Numbered from the stretch's first letter, positions 1 through 8,682 are shown. The stretch is 64,000 nucleotides of DNA from Phycisphaerales bacterium (GCA_029245245.1 JAQWPT010000003.1:1-64000); one strand, 5' to 3'. The notes: generated by a model not told the origin, from the letters alone. Made by a program: numbers and translations.

Positions 1-238
1 CTCCGGCAGCGCGTACATCTACGGTCCTCCTCCCACCCCGGCCACCGGCGCGTGCTGCGTGACGAACGGATGCACGGTCAACACTGAAGTCGCCTGCACC
101 GAACTCGGCGGCACCTGGACCGAAGGCGGCGTGTGCGCCGACTGTCCGGCTTCATGCGCCGGCGACACCAACGGTGACGGTGTCATCGACATCTTCGACC
201 TGCTGAACATGCTCGATGACTGGGGCACCTGCCCGTAA
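1..238 (+). CDS. C-terminal end of a secreted dockerin-like protein (5' truncated)
   Basis: The frame is open from base 2 and ends at TAA 236-238, so only the last 78 residues are visible. It shows a cysteine-rich stretch with the pattern GACC...GC...AC...GGTW...C, then a calcium-loop segment GDTNGDGVIDIFDLLNMLDD and a terminal WGTCP. Single terminal units of this type, like one half of a dockerin or an EF-hand-like loop, are common at the ends of exported planctomycete proteins. A related pair of units closes the metalloprotease at 16305-19121. The function of the missing N-terminal part cannot be told. Export and calcium binding are inferred from the motif only. Confidence 0.75.
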   Translation, partial: SGSAYIYGPPPTPATGACCVTNGCTVNTEVACTELGGTWTEGGVCADCPASCAGDTNGDGVIDIFDLLNMLDDWGTCP

Positions 239-291
239 GCAGCACCGGCGGGCTGAACACCTCCCTCGCAGCGTACCGAGGCCGACCGCGG

Positions 292-297
292 TATCCT
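292..297 (+). promoter_or_regulatory. Putative -10 element of hisS (leaderless)
   Basis: TATCCT ends exactly 7 nt before the hisS ATG at 305. There is no Shine-Dalgarno sequence in between, so transcription would start at or next to the A of the start codon. No clear -35 is seen. Confidence 0.55.
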
Positions 298-304
298 GCC
301 ATCC

Positions 305-1627
305 ATGGCCGGCTCCTCCCACGTCTACCAGGCCCCACGCGGCACCCGGGACTTCCTCCCGGACGACATGGCCGTCCGCCTCCACATCGAGCGGGCCTGG
401 CGCGACGCCGCCGTCAGCCACGGCTTCGACGAGATCGAAGGCCCCACCTTCGAACACCTCGAGCTCTACACCAGCAAGTCCGGGCCCGGCATCGTCAATG
501 AACTCTTCTCGTTCAAGCGAAGCGGCGGCGAAACCGACTTCGCACTCCGACCGGAGTTCACCCCGACCCTTGCACGCATGGCCGCGGCCATGGGACGGGG
601 ACTGGCCGTGCCCACCCGCTGGTTCTCCATGCCATGGCACTACCGGGCAGAGCGACCACAGCGAGGGCGGCTCCGCGAGTTCCGGCAGTTCAACGTCGAC
701 GTCATCGGCGACCCGTCCCCCGCCGCCGATGCCGAGACCATCGCCGTGGCCCTGGCCGCCCTGGGCCGACTTGGACTCGGACCCGACGACGTGCAGGTGC
801 GCATCAGCCACCGCGCCGCCGTCAACCGGATGCTCGCCGATCTGGGCATCGCCGAGGACCGCATCACCGACGCCCAGGACCTGCTCGACAAGCGCGACCG
901 CATCGAACCCGACGCCTTCGCCGCCAAGGCCGCGGAACTCGGACTCGACGCCGACGCCGTCGCCCGACTGGGCGCCCTGGGCGGCGAGGCCGTCCCCGCC
1001 TCCACCGACCCCGCCACGCTGGCCGAAGCCTGGTCCGTGCCCGCCGACACCCTCACCGAACTCGTCGCCCTGCGCAGCGAACTCGAGGCCCGCGGCCTGC
1101 TCGACTTCTGCCGCTGGGACATCTCCATCGTCCGCGGCCTCGCCTACTACACCGGCTGCGTCTGGGAGATCCACGAGATCAGCGGCAAGGAACGGGCCAT
1201 CGCCGGCGGCGGACGCTACGACACCCTCGTCGAGAGCTTCGGTGGACCCTCCCTGCCCGCCTGCGGCTTCGGCATGGGCGACGTCGTGCTCGAACTCGTC
1301 CTACGCGACCGTGATCTGATCACCGGCGGCGCCGACCTGCTCCCGCGCCCCGACGCCTTCCTCGTCTCGATGGGCGAGGACACCGACGCCGCCGTCGTGC
1401 CGCTGCTGACGCGACTCCGCGCCGCCGGCCTGCACGCCCGGGCCACCGACAAGTCCACCCGCAACCTCGGCAAGCTCCTCAAGGATGCCAGCCGGTGCCG
1501 AGCCAGATTCGCCGTGATCCTCGGCGAGGAACTGGCCCAGGACACCGTCGTGCTCAAGGACCTCGACTCGGGCGACCAGACCGAGGTGCCGCTGGCCGAA
1601 CTCGAAGCACGACTCGGAAACGGCTGA
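305..1627 (+). CDS. hisS: Histidyl-tRNA synthetase
   Basis: Class II aminoacyl-tRNA synthetase that charges tRNA-His in the cytoplasm; 440 aa, normal length. The N-terminus PRGTRDFLPDD is the family's hallmark. Motif 2 follows as YRAERPQRGRLREFRQFNVD at about residue 115. The histidine-specific HisA motif appears as RGLAYYTG (Ala where many enzymes have Asp), and a motif 3 region GFGMGDVVLELV follows. A C-terminal anticodon-binding domain starts near residue 345 (DAFLVSMGEDTDAAVVPLL). The Ala in HisA also occurs in some organellar-type HisRS, to my recollection. The start is set by homology to the family and by a -10 hexamer 7 nt upstream. mqnB follows after 3 nt and is probably co-transcribed. 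Confidence 0.95.
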   Translation: MAGSSHVYQAPRGTRDFLPDDMAVRLHIERAWRDAAVSHGFDEIEGPTFEHLELYTSKSGPGIVNELFSFKRSGGETDFALRPEFTPTLARMAAAMGRGLAVPTRWFSMPWHYRAERPQRGRLREFRQFNVDVIGDPSPAADAETIAVALAALGRLGLGPDDVQVRISHRAAVNRMLADLGIAEDRITDAQDLLDKRDRIEPDAFAAKAAELGLDADAVARLGALGGEAVPASTDPATLAEAWSVPADTLTELVALRSELEARGLLDFCRWDISIVRGLAYYTGCVWEIHEISGKERAIAGGGRYDTLVESFGGPSLPACGFGMGDVVLELVLRDRDLITGGADLLPRPDAFLVSMGEDTDAAVVPLLTRLRAAGLHARATDKSTRNLGKLLKDASRCRARFAVILGEELAQDTVVLKDLDSGDQTEVPLAELEARLGNG

Positions 1628-1630
1628 CCC

Positions 1631-2263
1631 GTGCGCTGCCTCATCGTCACCGCCGTCGATGCCGAGGCCGAGGCCATTGGCTCGATTCCCGACACCGTAG
1701 TCGTCGCCGGTGGTATCGGGCGTACCAACGCCGCTGCCGCCACCACCGAGGCCATCCTCACCCGCGGCCCCTTCGACCTGGTGATCTCCGCCGGCATCGC
1801 CGGCATGCTCCCGGGCGTGGAACTGGAGATCGGCAACATCCTCGTAGCCGAAGCCTGCGTCTACGCCGAGGAAGGACTGCTCACCCCCAACGCCTTCCTG
1901 GACATCCAGGGCATGGGCTTCTCCCTCGGTGACTTCGACGGCAACGCCGTACCCATCGACCCGGACCTGCTGGACCGCCTGCCCGAGGCGATCCGCATCG
2001 GCCGCATCGCCACCGTCGCCACCTGCTCGGGCAGCGATCACCAGGCCGACCTGATCGCCCGCCGCACCTCCGCCGTGGCCGAGGCCATGGAAGGCGCCGC
2101 CGTCGTGCACGCCGCCCGACGCCTCGGAGTTCCTGCCATCGAGGTGCGGGCCATCTCCAACACCACCGGCGACCGCGACCGGCAGCACTGGGACATCAAG
2201 TCCGCCCTGTCCAGCCTCGCCGAGAGCCTTCCCGGCATCATTGCCCACCTCGACGCAGGCTGA
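1631..2263 (+). CDS. mqnB: Futalosine hydrolase-like nucleosidase (MqnB)
   Basis: 210 aa protein of the phosphorylase/nucleosidase fold (MTA/SAH nucleosidase superfamily). It shows MRCLIVTAVDAEAEAI at the N-terminus, the substrate-pocket stretch LVISAGIAGMLPG, and the ribose/base-binding segment AEAMEGAAVVHAARRLGVPA followed by EVRAISNTTGDRDRQHWDI. The AMEGAA and ISN..GDRD pattern followed by W.I..AL fits futalosine hydrolase, which splits futalosine to dehypoxanthine futalosine in menaquinone synthesis, better than MTA/SAH nucleosidase. mqnE at 62369-63697 supports the futalosine route. The gene starts 3 nt after hisS. Substrate assignment is inferred. Confidence 0.78.
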   Translation: MRCLIVTAVDAEAEAIGSIPDTVVVAGGIGRTNAAAATTEAILTRGPFDLVISAGIAGMLPGVELEIGNILVAEACVYAEEGLLTPNAFLDIQGMGFSLGDFDGNAVPIDPDLLDRLPEAIRIGRIATVATCSGSDHQADLIARRTSAVAEAMEGAAVVHAARRLGVPAIEVRAISNTTGDRDRQHWDIKSALSSLAESLPGIIAHLDAG

Positions 2264-2409
2264 ACAACTCACCCAGAGCGAACTTCGCGCCCGCGCCACC
2301 CGCGCACTGGTCGCAGGTGGCCCCCCCCTGCATCCAGTCACCGGTTCGACCTGCAGAAGCCCGCCACGTGGACCGACATCCAAGGTGTGAACGTACCTGG
2401 AGGTCACCC

Positions 2410-3591
2410 ATGTTCCTGAGGCGAAACCGGACAAGGCCCATCGCGGTCGACATCGGATCCGGATCCCTCAAGCTGGTCCAGGTCGGGGGCACCAACGATC
2501 GACAGATCATCGCCGCCACGGAACGCGCCGTGCCGGCGGAGGTGACCGACGACTGGAACTCCATGGTCCAGTGGCTCTCGACCGCACTTCCCGAATGCCT
2601 CGACGAGGTCGACTTCATCGGCCGACGCATGGTCATCGCCCTGCCCTCGAACTGGACCACGGTGCAGCACATCCAGGTCGATCCCGAGGACCTGCCCCTG
2701 GCCGACCAGATCGCCGCGGCATCCCTTCCGGAACTCGAAGAAGAGCCGATGACACGGATCATCCACGTCGGCGATTTCCTGCGCAAGGAACGCATGCGAT
2801 CCGAGATCATCTGCATGGCGTTTCCCCGGCCGTTCATCTTCAACCTCGTGGAACTGCTGCACCGGCGTGGCATGGAGATCATGGACCTCCGCACCCAGGT
2901 GTGCGCAATGGTCGGCGCATTCGATCACCTGCATCGGCGCACGGAAGACGCAGCCGTCGCCACCATGTACGTGGACCTCGGCACCGGCGGCACCAACTGC
3001 GCCATCACCAACGGTGCCGACCTGGTCTCGGCCCGCCGCATCAACATTGGTGGACGCCATTTCGATCAGGCCGTGGCCAGGCACCTCGGGTGCGACCTGG
3101 AAGCGGCACGGGCCTACCGCATCGCCCACGACCTGTCCGAGCAGCATGAAGCCGCCACACACAGCGAACCTCCCCTGGCCGGCGGCGAGCACCTCGCGGA
3201 TCGTCGACGAAACATGCGTCCCTCCTCCCTGGGATCGCCCATGGCTCCGCTGGGTCTCGGCTCAGGCGGCGTGGTACCGGACTGCCCTGACCTGCTGGAG
3301 ACCATCGTGGATGAACTCCGCATGGCCATCCGCTACGACGCGGGCCTCTTTCCAGATCGTTCCCTGGAACGCATCGTGTTCCTGGGATCCGGCGCCCAGT
3401 CCGATCGGACATGCCGCCACATCGTCCAGGCCCTGCAGGTTCCCGGGCAACGCGGTGATCCCCTGGCCAGGTACGACTGTCCACCAGGGACTCGATGTCC
3501 ATCGAACTGGAATGGGAACCCCCGCCCCAGCTGGGCCGTCAGCGTCGGCCTGTTTTCAAAGTCACGACGCAAGGAGCACCTCCATGCCTGA
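2410..3591 (+). CDS. pilM: Type IV pilus assembly protein PilM
   Basis: 393 aa actin-like ATPase that sits on the cytoplasmic face and recruits PilN to form the PilMNO(P) alignment complex. The N-terminus RPIAVDIGSGSLKLVQV is the phosphate-1 loop of the FtsA/PilM fold. The phosphate-2 region reads TMYVDLGTGGTNCAI and is followed by the typical GGRHFDQAVARHLGCDLEAA. The C-terminal adenosine motif is seen as IVFLGSGAQ. The ATG at 2410 was chosen because GGAGG lies just upstream and the family motif begins soon after. An in-frame upstream extension lacks conservation. The end overlaps pilN by 8 bp. Confidence 0.9.
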   Translation: MFLRRNRTRPIAVDIGSGSLKLVQVGGTNDRQIIAATERAVPAEVTDDWNSMVQWLSTALPECLDEVDFIGRRMVIALPSNWTTVQHIQVDPEDLPLADQIAAASLPELEEEPMTRIIHVGDFLRKERMRSEIICMAFPRPFIFNLVELLHRRGMEIMDLRTQVCAMVGAFDHLHRRTEDAAVATMYVDLGTGGTNCAITNGADLVSARRINIGGRHFDQAVARHLGCDLEAARAYRIAHDLSEQHEAATHSEPPLAGGEHLADRRRNMRPSSLGSPMAPLGLGSGGVVPDCPDLLETIVDELRMAIRYDAGLFPDRSLERIVFLGSGAQSDRTCRHIVQALQVPGQRGDPLARYDCPPGTRCPSNWNGNPRPSWAVSVGLFSKSRRKEHLHA

Positions 3592-4318
3592 GCATGAATC
3601 CTTTCTGCCACCGGAATACGTCGAGCAGCGGCGTGACCATCGCACCACGTTTCTGGCCATCGGCCTGTTCTGCGTCATCGTGGCCGCGATTCTTGCGGCA
3701 TTCCTGCATCGACAGTCCCAGTTGCAGCAGGTCATCGATGTACAGGAGCATGTCATCAAGCGCACCGATGAAGCGGGACTCCAGGTCGCGATGCTCACCG
3801 CGCTCCAGCAGTCGCGCCTGCAGATGCTCGAGCGAGCCGAACTGGCGGCCGCCCTCGTTGAACGCGTACCTCGATCGGTGCTCATGGCGGAGATGATCAA
3901 CCGGATGCCCGAAGGACTCGGGCTGACCGAATTCGACCTCGCCTCCACGCGGATCCGAACACCGCCGCCGGCAGCCGCCACGGCGGCACACGGCCGCCGC
4001 GCAGCACGCGGCGAGACGACGGACAAGGATTCGCCCAAGGTCGAGGTGCCACGGTACATGGTGCGAATGAAGATGAAGGGCATCGCGCCAACCGACCTTC
4101 ACGTGTCCCGGTTCCTCTCCTCGCTCAACGAGTACCAGCTGCTGCAGGATGTACGACTGGAATCGACCGAGGAGGACCTCGTCGAGGATGACATCGTCCG
4201 ACGATTCGAGATCACGTGCGCCCTGAAACCCAACGCCGATGTCCGATCCAGCGTGGACGGACACAATGCCGTACAGGATGTCGTGGAACAACTGCGACGA
4301 AACGAGGTGCCCTGGTGA
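3584..4318 (+). CDS. pilN: PilN-like type IV pilus inner-membrane protein
   Basis: 244 aa. A short cytoplasmic N-terminus (MPEHESFLPPEYVEQRRDHR) carries the FLPPEY segment that resembles the PilM-binding motif of PilN. One membrane helix follows (about residues 22-42, TTFLAIGLFCVIVAAILAAF). After it comes a periplasmic coiled-coil stretch and a ferredoxin-like domain (VPRYMVRMKMKGIAPTDLHV...). An Ala/Arg-rich linker lies near residues 125-145. The start has AAGGAG 7 nt upstream and overlaps the end of pilM; the stop overlaps the GTG of pilO by 4 bp. Position between pilM and pilO makes the assignment secure despite low sequence conservation. Confidence 0.82.
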   Translation: MPEHESFLPPEYVEQRRDHRTTFLAIGLFCVIVAAILAAFLHRQSQLQQVIDVQEHVIKRTDEAGLQVAMLTALQQSRLQMLERAELAAALVERVPRSVLMAEMINRMPEGLGLTEFDLASTRIRTPPPAAATAAHGRRAARGETTDKDSPKVEVPRYMVRMKMKGIAPTDLHVSRFLSSLNEYQLLQDVRLESTEEDLVEDDIVRRFEITCALKPNADVRSSVDGHNAVQDVVEQLRRNEVPW

Positions 4319-4902
4319 ACGGAATCGTACGTCAACTTGGTTTCATCATCGTCATGGTCGCCGTACCACTGGTCTGCTGGTACTTCGTGTTCCAACCCCA
4401 GAATGCTCTGATTGATTCCGTCCAGGAAGACATCCAGACCCGGCAGGAGAAACTCGACGAAGTCGAGGCAATGGCGGCGGACCTGGAGGACCTTGAGTCC
4501 ATCGTCCAGAACGGCCTGCATGCCATTGAACTGATCGAGTCGAAACTCCCTCGGCAGCAGGATGTCGAAAGCATTCTCGAACAGGTCTGGCAGACCGCCC
4601 GTTCCAACGGCCTCGTGGTCAAGTCGGTGCGAAGCAAGAAGCCCGTCACCGCCATGGTCTACATGGAACAGCCGCTGGATGTCGAACTCGAAGGACCGTT
4701 CGAGGGGTTCTACGCCTTCATGCTGGCGGTGGAGAAACTTCCCCGTATCACGCGCATCTTCGACCTGGAACTGGCCAAGATCACCCACCTCAGCGGGCCC
4801 TCGAAGGACGAACTTCCCCTGGGCTCGGTCCGGGCTGATTTCACCCTGAGTATCTACTTCTCCACTGGCAGAAGGACCGTGAGCATGGAGGCCACCAGAT
4901 GA
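4315..4902 (+). CDS. pilO: PilO-like type IV pilus inner-membrane protein
   Basis: 195 aa. It begins at a GTG that overlaps the pilN stop (GTGA), with GAGG upstream. One N-terminal membrane helix (LGFIIVMVAVPLVCWYFVF) is followed by a coiled coil (IDSVQEDIQTRQEKLDEVEA). A periplasmic domain then shows the PilO-like strand pattern VELEGPFEGFYAFMLAVEKL followed by PRITRIFDLELAKI. PilO pairs with PilN as a spacer between the ATPase/PilM and the outer-membrane parts. The stop overlaps the next gene by 4 bp (ATGA). The identification is firm from fold signs and order. Confidence 0.85.
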   Translation: MNGIVRQLGFIIVMVAVPLVCWYFVFQPQNALIDSVQEDIQTRQEKLDEVEAMAADLEDLESIVQNGLHAIELIESKLPRQQDVESILEQVWQTARSNGLVVKSVRSKKPVTAMVYMEQPLDVELEGPFEGFYAFMLAVEKLPRITRIFDLELAKITHLSGPSKDELPLGSVRADFTLSIYFSTGRRTVSMEATR

Positions 4903-5618
4903 ACGAGCACCACGACAACACGGATGACACCAGGGCTCATGACCAGGGATTCGAACCCGGCTTCGGCATGGAACTGCCCGTGGAGTACGACGAGGATCCA
5001 GGTGGTCTTGAATCCATGCGGAACGTTTCGCGCCGACGGCAGCGGATGCTGCTGGTGGCCGTCATCGTCTGCGGCATCGGCGCGGTGTGGGCACTGAAGA
5101 TCCTGGGTGGCGGCATGCAGGAAGCCAGTGGCGACACCGTGATGGAACAACTCATCGACCACTTCATCAGTGATTCACAGCAGGTCGACGAACACGCAGA
5201 TTCGACCGGTACCGTTGAATCAAGCGAACAGACGTTGCTGGTCCTGCAGGAGAGTTATCAGCAGCAGCAGATTCCCGTCGAAGGCCTTCGATGCAATCCC
5301 TTCCTGCTGAGCGTCTACCTCGCCACCAGCAGCAATGACGGCCACCCTGCGCCTGACAACACGGAACTTCAGCGAACGCGGCGGATGGAGGAACTCCACT
5401 CGCTCGTTGCGGATCTCGCCATCGACTCGACGCTCACCGGGGCGAGGCCGATGGCACGCATCGGTGGCGAACTGGTGATGGAAGGATCCACCCTTGCTGG
5501 AACTCCGGACAACATCGTCGTCACCCTCGTGCACGTCGATCGCGGGGTCGTCACGCTCGAAGCAGTGGACCCCGTACTCGGGCTGACCGGTCGATGGCAG
5601 CGAAACGTAGGACGCTGA
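4899..5618 (+). CDS. PilP-position single-pass membrane protein
   Basis: 239 aa. A 45-residue acidic cytoplasmic N-terminus leads into one membrane helix (about residues 50-67, RMLLVAVIVCGIGAVWALKI). The periplasmic part is predicted to have a Gln/Ser-rich middle (LVLQESYQQQQIPVEG) and a small beta-rich end (GGELVMEGSTLAGTPDNIVV). It sits exactly where pilP is found in pilMNOPQ clusters and overlaps pilO by 4 bp, so it is probably part of the alignment complex. It lacks an obvious lipoprotein box, unlike classic PilP. I recognise no family, so the role is by position only. Confidence 0.6.
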   Translation: MNEHHDNTDDTRAHDQGFEPGFGMELPVEYDEDPGGLESMRNVSRRRQRMLLVAVIVCGIGAVWALKILGGGMQEASGDTVMEQLIDHFISDSQQVDEHADSTGTVESSEQTLLVLQESYQQQQIPVEGLRCNPFLLSVYLATSSNDGHPAPDNTELQRTRRMEELHSLVADLAIDSTLTGARPMARIGGELVMEGSTLAGTPDNIVVTLVHVDRGVVTLEAVDPVLGLTGRWQRNVGR

Positions 5619-5630
5619 GGAGACACCAGC

Positions 5631-7427
5631 ATGCGATCCGAACTCGACTGGATTCCCAACTCATCCGATGCCATCCCGGCAACTTCATCCCAGGAGCGGT
5701 CACCGACTTCCGATGGCACCGGTGCTGCATCTCCGGCAACAACTGGAGATCTGGGCACGACGCTGATCAAGCGGGGACTTCTCGACAGCAACACGCTGGC
5801 CAACGCGCAGCGTGTCCTGCAGCAGTCACCGGGGCGTTCCCTCTCGAAGGTACTGGTCGACCTGGGCGTGGATGAGCACGCCATCATGCAGGTCATTGCC
5901 GAGCAGCATGGCATCACTCGCATGGACATCGGTGGTGACGATGTGGACACCCAGTTGGTGGAACGACTCGGCAGCGAGTACTGCCGAGAGCACCTGGTCC
6001 TGCCGATTCGTCGTGAGAAACATCGCATGCTCGTCGGAACCGCCGATCCGGATTCGATCTTCATCCTCGATGAGATCAAGGTGCGGCTGGGGGCCCATGC
6101 GATTCGTCATGTCCTGATCGATGCCGCAAACATCGTCAAGGTGCTCGACGAACTCGCCCACGAACTGCACGATGACTACGATGTTGAATCCATCCTCGCC
6201 GATGTCGAGGCTGACGACGTTGAACTGCATGAGCAGAAAAGCGACAGTGATGACGATGCACAGTCATCACCCGTCGTTCGGTACGTGAACCACATCATCC
6301 AATCCGCCGTTCGTGACGGCGCATCGGACATTCACATCGAACCCGACGAGAAATCACTGAAGGTCCGATTCCGAATCGACGGCGTGCTCTACGAGGTGAT
6401 GAGCCCCCCGCGGAGCATGCACGCCGCGATCACCTCGAGAATCAAGATCATGGCGCAACTGGACATCGCGGAACGCCGACTGCCGCAGGACGGACGGATC
6501 CGGGCCACCGTGCTCAGCCGCCCGCTCGATCTGCGTGTGTCCACCGTGCCGACTCCGCACGGTGAAAAGACCGTCATGCGACTGCTTGATAACCGGTCCA
6601 TCGACGTGCCCCTCGACGCCCTGGGCTTCCAGAGTGACACCCTGGAGACCTGGAAACAGGAGATCAGCCGACCGCATGGCATCATTCTCGTCACCGGACC
6701 GACCGGATCTGGCAAGACAACGACGCTGTACGCCTCGATCCAGCAGATGGACATCAAGCAGTTGAACGTATCCACCGTCGAAGACCCGGTGGAATACCAG
6801 CTCAACGACATCACCCAGATCCAGGTGCACGAACGCATCGGGCTGACCTTCTCGGGCACCCTGCGCAGCCTGCTCCGCCAGGATCCGGACGTGATCATGA
6901 TCGGTGAAATCCGTGACCAGGAGACGGCGACCATCGCAACCCAGGCCGCCCTGACCGGCCACCTCGTGCTCTCCACGCTCCATACGAATGATGCGCCTTC
7001 ATCGGTGACCCGACTGATCAACATCGGCATCGAACCGTTCCTCGTTGCCGGAGCCCTCAATGCAGTGCTGGCCCAGCGTCTTGCGCGGCGGATCTGCAGC
7101 CAGTGCCTCGAGGTTGAACCGGTCAGCAGCGATGTGGCCGACATCCTGTCGCGGTACGGGCACCATGCCGAAACACTCCCGGTCGGAAAGGGCTGCCGAG
7201 CATGCCGCGGCACCGGGTACAGCGGACGACTCGGACTCTACGAGTTTCTTCGGATGAACGACACGCTTCGCGACCGCGTGGCCTCAAGTCCCTCCGTCAC
7301 CGAGTTCACCCGGCTCTGCCGGGAACAGGGCATGAAGACCCTGCGCGAAGAAGGCATTCTTCGAGTGCTCGATGGCTCGACGTCCGTTGAGGAAGTCCTT
7401 CGCGTCACGGATGACTTCGGCCACTGA
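5631..7427 (+). CDS. pilB: GspE/PilB-type secretion or pilus-extension ATPase
   Basis: 598 aa hexameric ATPase that powers pilus or pseudopilus assembly from the cytoplasmic side. An MshEN/GspE N-terminal domain lies at about residues 45-110 (LIKRGLLDSNTLANAQRVLQ). The catalytic core has Walker A GPTGSGKTTTLYA near residue 356, an Asp box, Walker B DPDVIMIGEIRD and the His box HLVLSTLHTNDAPSS. A zinc-binding tetracysteine unit follows (CSQC ... CRACRGTGYSGR). It lies 12 nt after the preceding gene with GGAG upstream of the ATG. Whether it serves a pilus (PilB) or a type II secretion system (GspE) cannot be decided. No pilT, pilC or secretin gene is in the window. Confidence 0.9.
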   Translation: MRSELDWIPNSSDAIPATSSQERSPTSDGTGAASPATTGDLGTTLIKRGLLDSNTLANAQRVLQQSPGRSLSKVLVDLGVDEHAIMQVIAEQHGITRMDIGGDDVDTQLVERLGSEYCREHLVLPIRREKHRMLVGTADPDSIFILDEIKVRLGAHAIRHVLIDAANIVKVLDELAHELHDDYDVESILADVEADDVELHEQKSDSDDDAQSSPVVRYVNHIIQSAVRDGASDIHIEPDEKSLKVRFRIDGVLYEVMSPPRSMHAAITSRIKIMAQLDIAERRLPQDGRIRATVLSRPLDLRVSTVPTPHGEKTVMRLLDNRSIDVPLDALGFQSDTLETWKQEISRPHGIILVTGPTGSGKTTTLYASIQQMDIKQLNVSTVEDPVEYQLNDITQIQVHERIGLTFSGTLRSLLRQDPDVIMIGEIRDQETATIATQAALTGHLVLSTLHTNDAPSSVTRLINIGIEPFLVAGALNAVLAQRLARRICSQCLEVEPVSSDVADILSRYGHHAETLPVGKGCRACRGTGYSGRLGLYEFLRMNDTLRDRVASSPSVTEFTRLCREQGMKTLREEGILRVLDGSTSVEEVLRVTDDFGH

Positions 7428-7455
7428 CGGCCTGCTTCAGGCAGACAGCAGGCCG
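7428..7455. terminator. Hairpin between convergent gspE/pilB and DUF456 genes
   Basis: Perfect 9-bp inverted repeat CGGCCTGCT (7428-7436) / AGCAGGCCG (7447-7455) with a 10-nt loop, lying across the stop end of the DUF456 gene. It could stop transcription from both sides. No T-run follows on either strand, so classical intrinsic termination is uncertain. Confidence 0.45.
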
Positions 7456-7985
7456 TAGGCAAGGACCGCCCAGACCACGACGGCGATCAGGACCTTGCAA
7501 CTGGTTCCGAGCACACGGCCCAGGGTCGCACCGATCGCCGGCTTGATCGACTCACCAGCCGACTTGGGATCCTTGCCACTCATCTCGCCGATGAGTGCGC
7601 CGAGGAAGCAACCGACCAGGGCTCCGATGAGCGTCCCGAGAATTGGAATGGGAATCACCCCTGTCAGCACGATCGCTCCGACCAGGCCACCGATGATCGC
7701 CCCCCAGGCCGAACGCTTGGAACCTCCACCAGCCTTCGCGCCGAGCGCACCGGCCCCGAACTCGATCAACTCTCCGATCAATGCAATGGCCACCGCGATG
7801 CCGATCGCCCACCAGCCCCGTGACGGATCGGTTCCAGTGGGAAGGAACCACGCGTCGTCGGCGAGGTGAATCAGCACCGCGAGGATGATCATCACCCAAC
7901 TGCCGGGCAACTGGGCCACGACCAGGAGCAGGCAGAAGAAGCCCAACACGATGAACAGGCCCCCGAGCAGGTAGTAGACGATCAA
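7437..7985 (-). CDS. DUF456 family membrane protein
   Basis: 182 aa integral membrane protein with about five hydrophobic segments. The sequence starts IVYYLLGGLFIVLGFFCLLL and has the family's features: a PGSWVMIILAVLIHLADD segment, an ELIEF...GAGALGAKAGGGSKRS loop, and glycine-zipper-like helices (GAIIGGLVGAIVL, LGTLIGALVGCFLGALIGE). The family's function is unknown. The ATG overlaps the stop of the upstream nitroreductase gene by 4 bp (ATGA), so the two form one transcription unit. Confidence 0.85.
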   Translation of the reverse strand: MIVYYLLGGLFIVLGFFCLLLVVAQLPGSWVMIILAVLIHLADDAWFLPTGTDPSRGWWAIGIAVAIALIGELIEFGAGALGAKAGGGSKRSAWGAIIGGLVGAIVLTGVIPIPILGTLIGALVGCFLGALIGEMSGKDPKSAGESIKPAIGATLGRVLGTSCKVLIAVVVWAVLAYGLLSA

Positions 7986-8668
7986 GACGAGCGCTCCTCA
8001 GGACGGTCCACGATCATGATTTCCTCCAGGGGCTTGCGGTGAATGTCCGGCACGGTACATCCCTCGGCCGGCCACCCTACCGGAATCAACAGGTAGGGGC
8101 GCTCGGAATCGGGGCGATCGAGAATACGGGCCAGAAACTTCATCGGGCTCGGAGTGTGCGTCAGTGCCACGAGCCCCGCGTGGTGAATCGCGGCCAGCAG
8201 CAGCCCCACCGCGATGCCGACCGACTCGTTGACGTAGTACACCTGGTCGGACATGGCGTCGGCGCGATCATCCTTCATGCACTTGAAGACGACGATGAGC
8301 CAGGGGGCCACTTCCAGGAACGGCTTGTGTTCATCAGTCCCCATGGGATGCAGGTCGCCCAACCATGTTTCGGAAGCACGCCGGGCATAGAACTCGCGTT
8401 CCTCGATCTCCGCGGCCTCGCGGATCTCCCGCTTGATCCCCGCGTCCTGGACCGCCACGAACCGCCACGGCTGCTTGTTGGCACCACTGGGTGCCGTTCC
8501 TGCAGCCGCGATCACCTGCTCGATCACTGCACGAGGAACCGCTCGATCGGAAAACATTCGAACCGAACGACGACGAGCCATGAAGGAATGGAACCGGGAG
8601 GCGGCCTCCAGCGGATCCTCCGGGGCAGGAGGTGGATCGAGAGGAATGAATGGAAAATCGTTGCTCAC
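7982..8668 (-). CDS. Nitroreductase family flavoprotein (iodotyrosine-dehalogenase-like branch)
   Basis: 228 aa FMN-dependent oxidoreductase. FMN-contact motifs are visible: ARRRSVRMFSD near the N-terminus, AAGTAPSGANKQPWRFVAV, and LTHTPSPMKFLARIL with LLIPVGWPAEGCTVPDI near the end. The SGANKQPW and THTPSPM...PVGWPA pattern resembles the subfamily that includes iodotyrosine dehalogenase rather than NfsB. The GTG at 8668 was chosen because it is preceded by TACCCT 8 nt upstream and the family homology begins there. Upstream in-frame Met codons would run into the divergent promoter. It forms an operon with the DUF456 gene. The real substrate is unknown. Confidence 0.8.
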   Translation of the reverse strand: MSNDFPFIPLDPPPAPEDPLEAASRFHSFMARRRSVRMFSDRAVPRAVIEQVIAAAGTAPSGANKQPWRFVAVQDAGIKREIREAAEIEEREFYARRASETWLGDLHPMGTDEHKPFLEVAPWLIVVFKCMKDDRADAMSDQVYYVNESVGIAVGLLLAAIHHAGLVALTHTPSPMKFLARILDRPDSERPYLLIPVGWPAEGCTVPDIHRKPLEEIMIVDRPEERSS

Positions 8669-8676
8669 GGATGACA

Positions 8677-8682
8677 AGGGTA
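8677..8682 (-). promoter_or_regulatory. Putative -10 element of the nitroreductase gene
   Basis: On the minus strand TACCCT lies 8 nt before the GTG start at 8668, with no Shine-Dalgarno sequence. The divergent gene at 8736 has a similar element, so the 67-nt gap holds two back-to-back near-leaderless promoters. Confidence 0.45.

Noticed and set aside
2317-2409. Extended N-terminus of PilM
   Set aside because: The added residues are Pro/Arg-rich and unconserved, and the ATG at 2410 has a strong Shine-Dalgarno.
2867-3583. Upstream extension of PilN
   Set aside because: It is the shifted frame of pilM; the ATG at 3584 with AAGGAG is the start.
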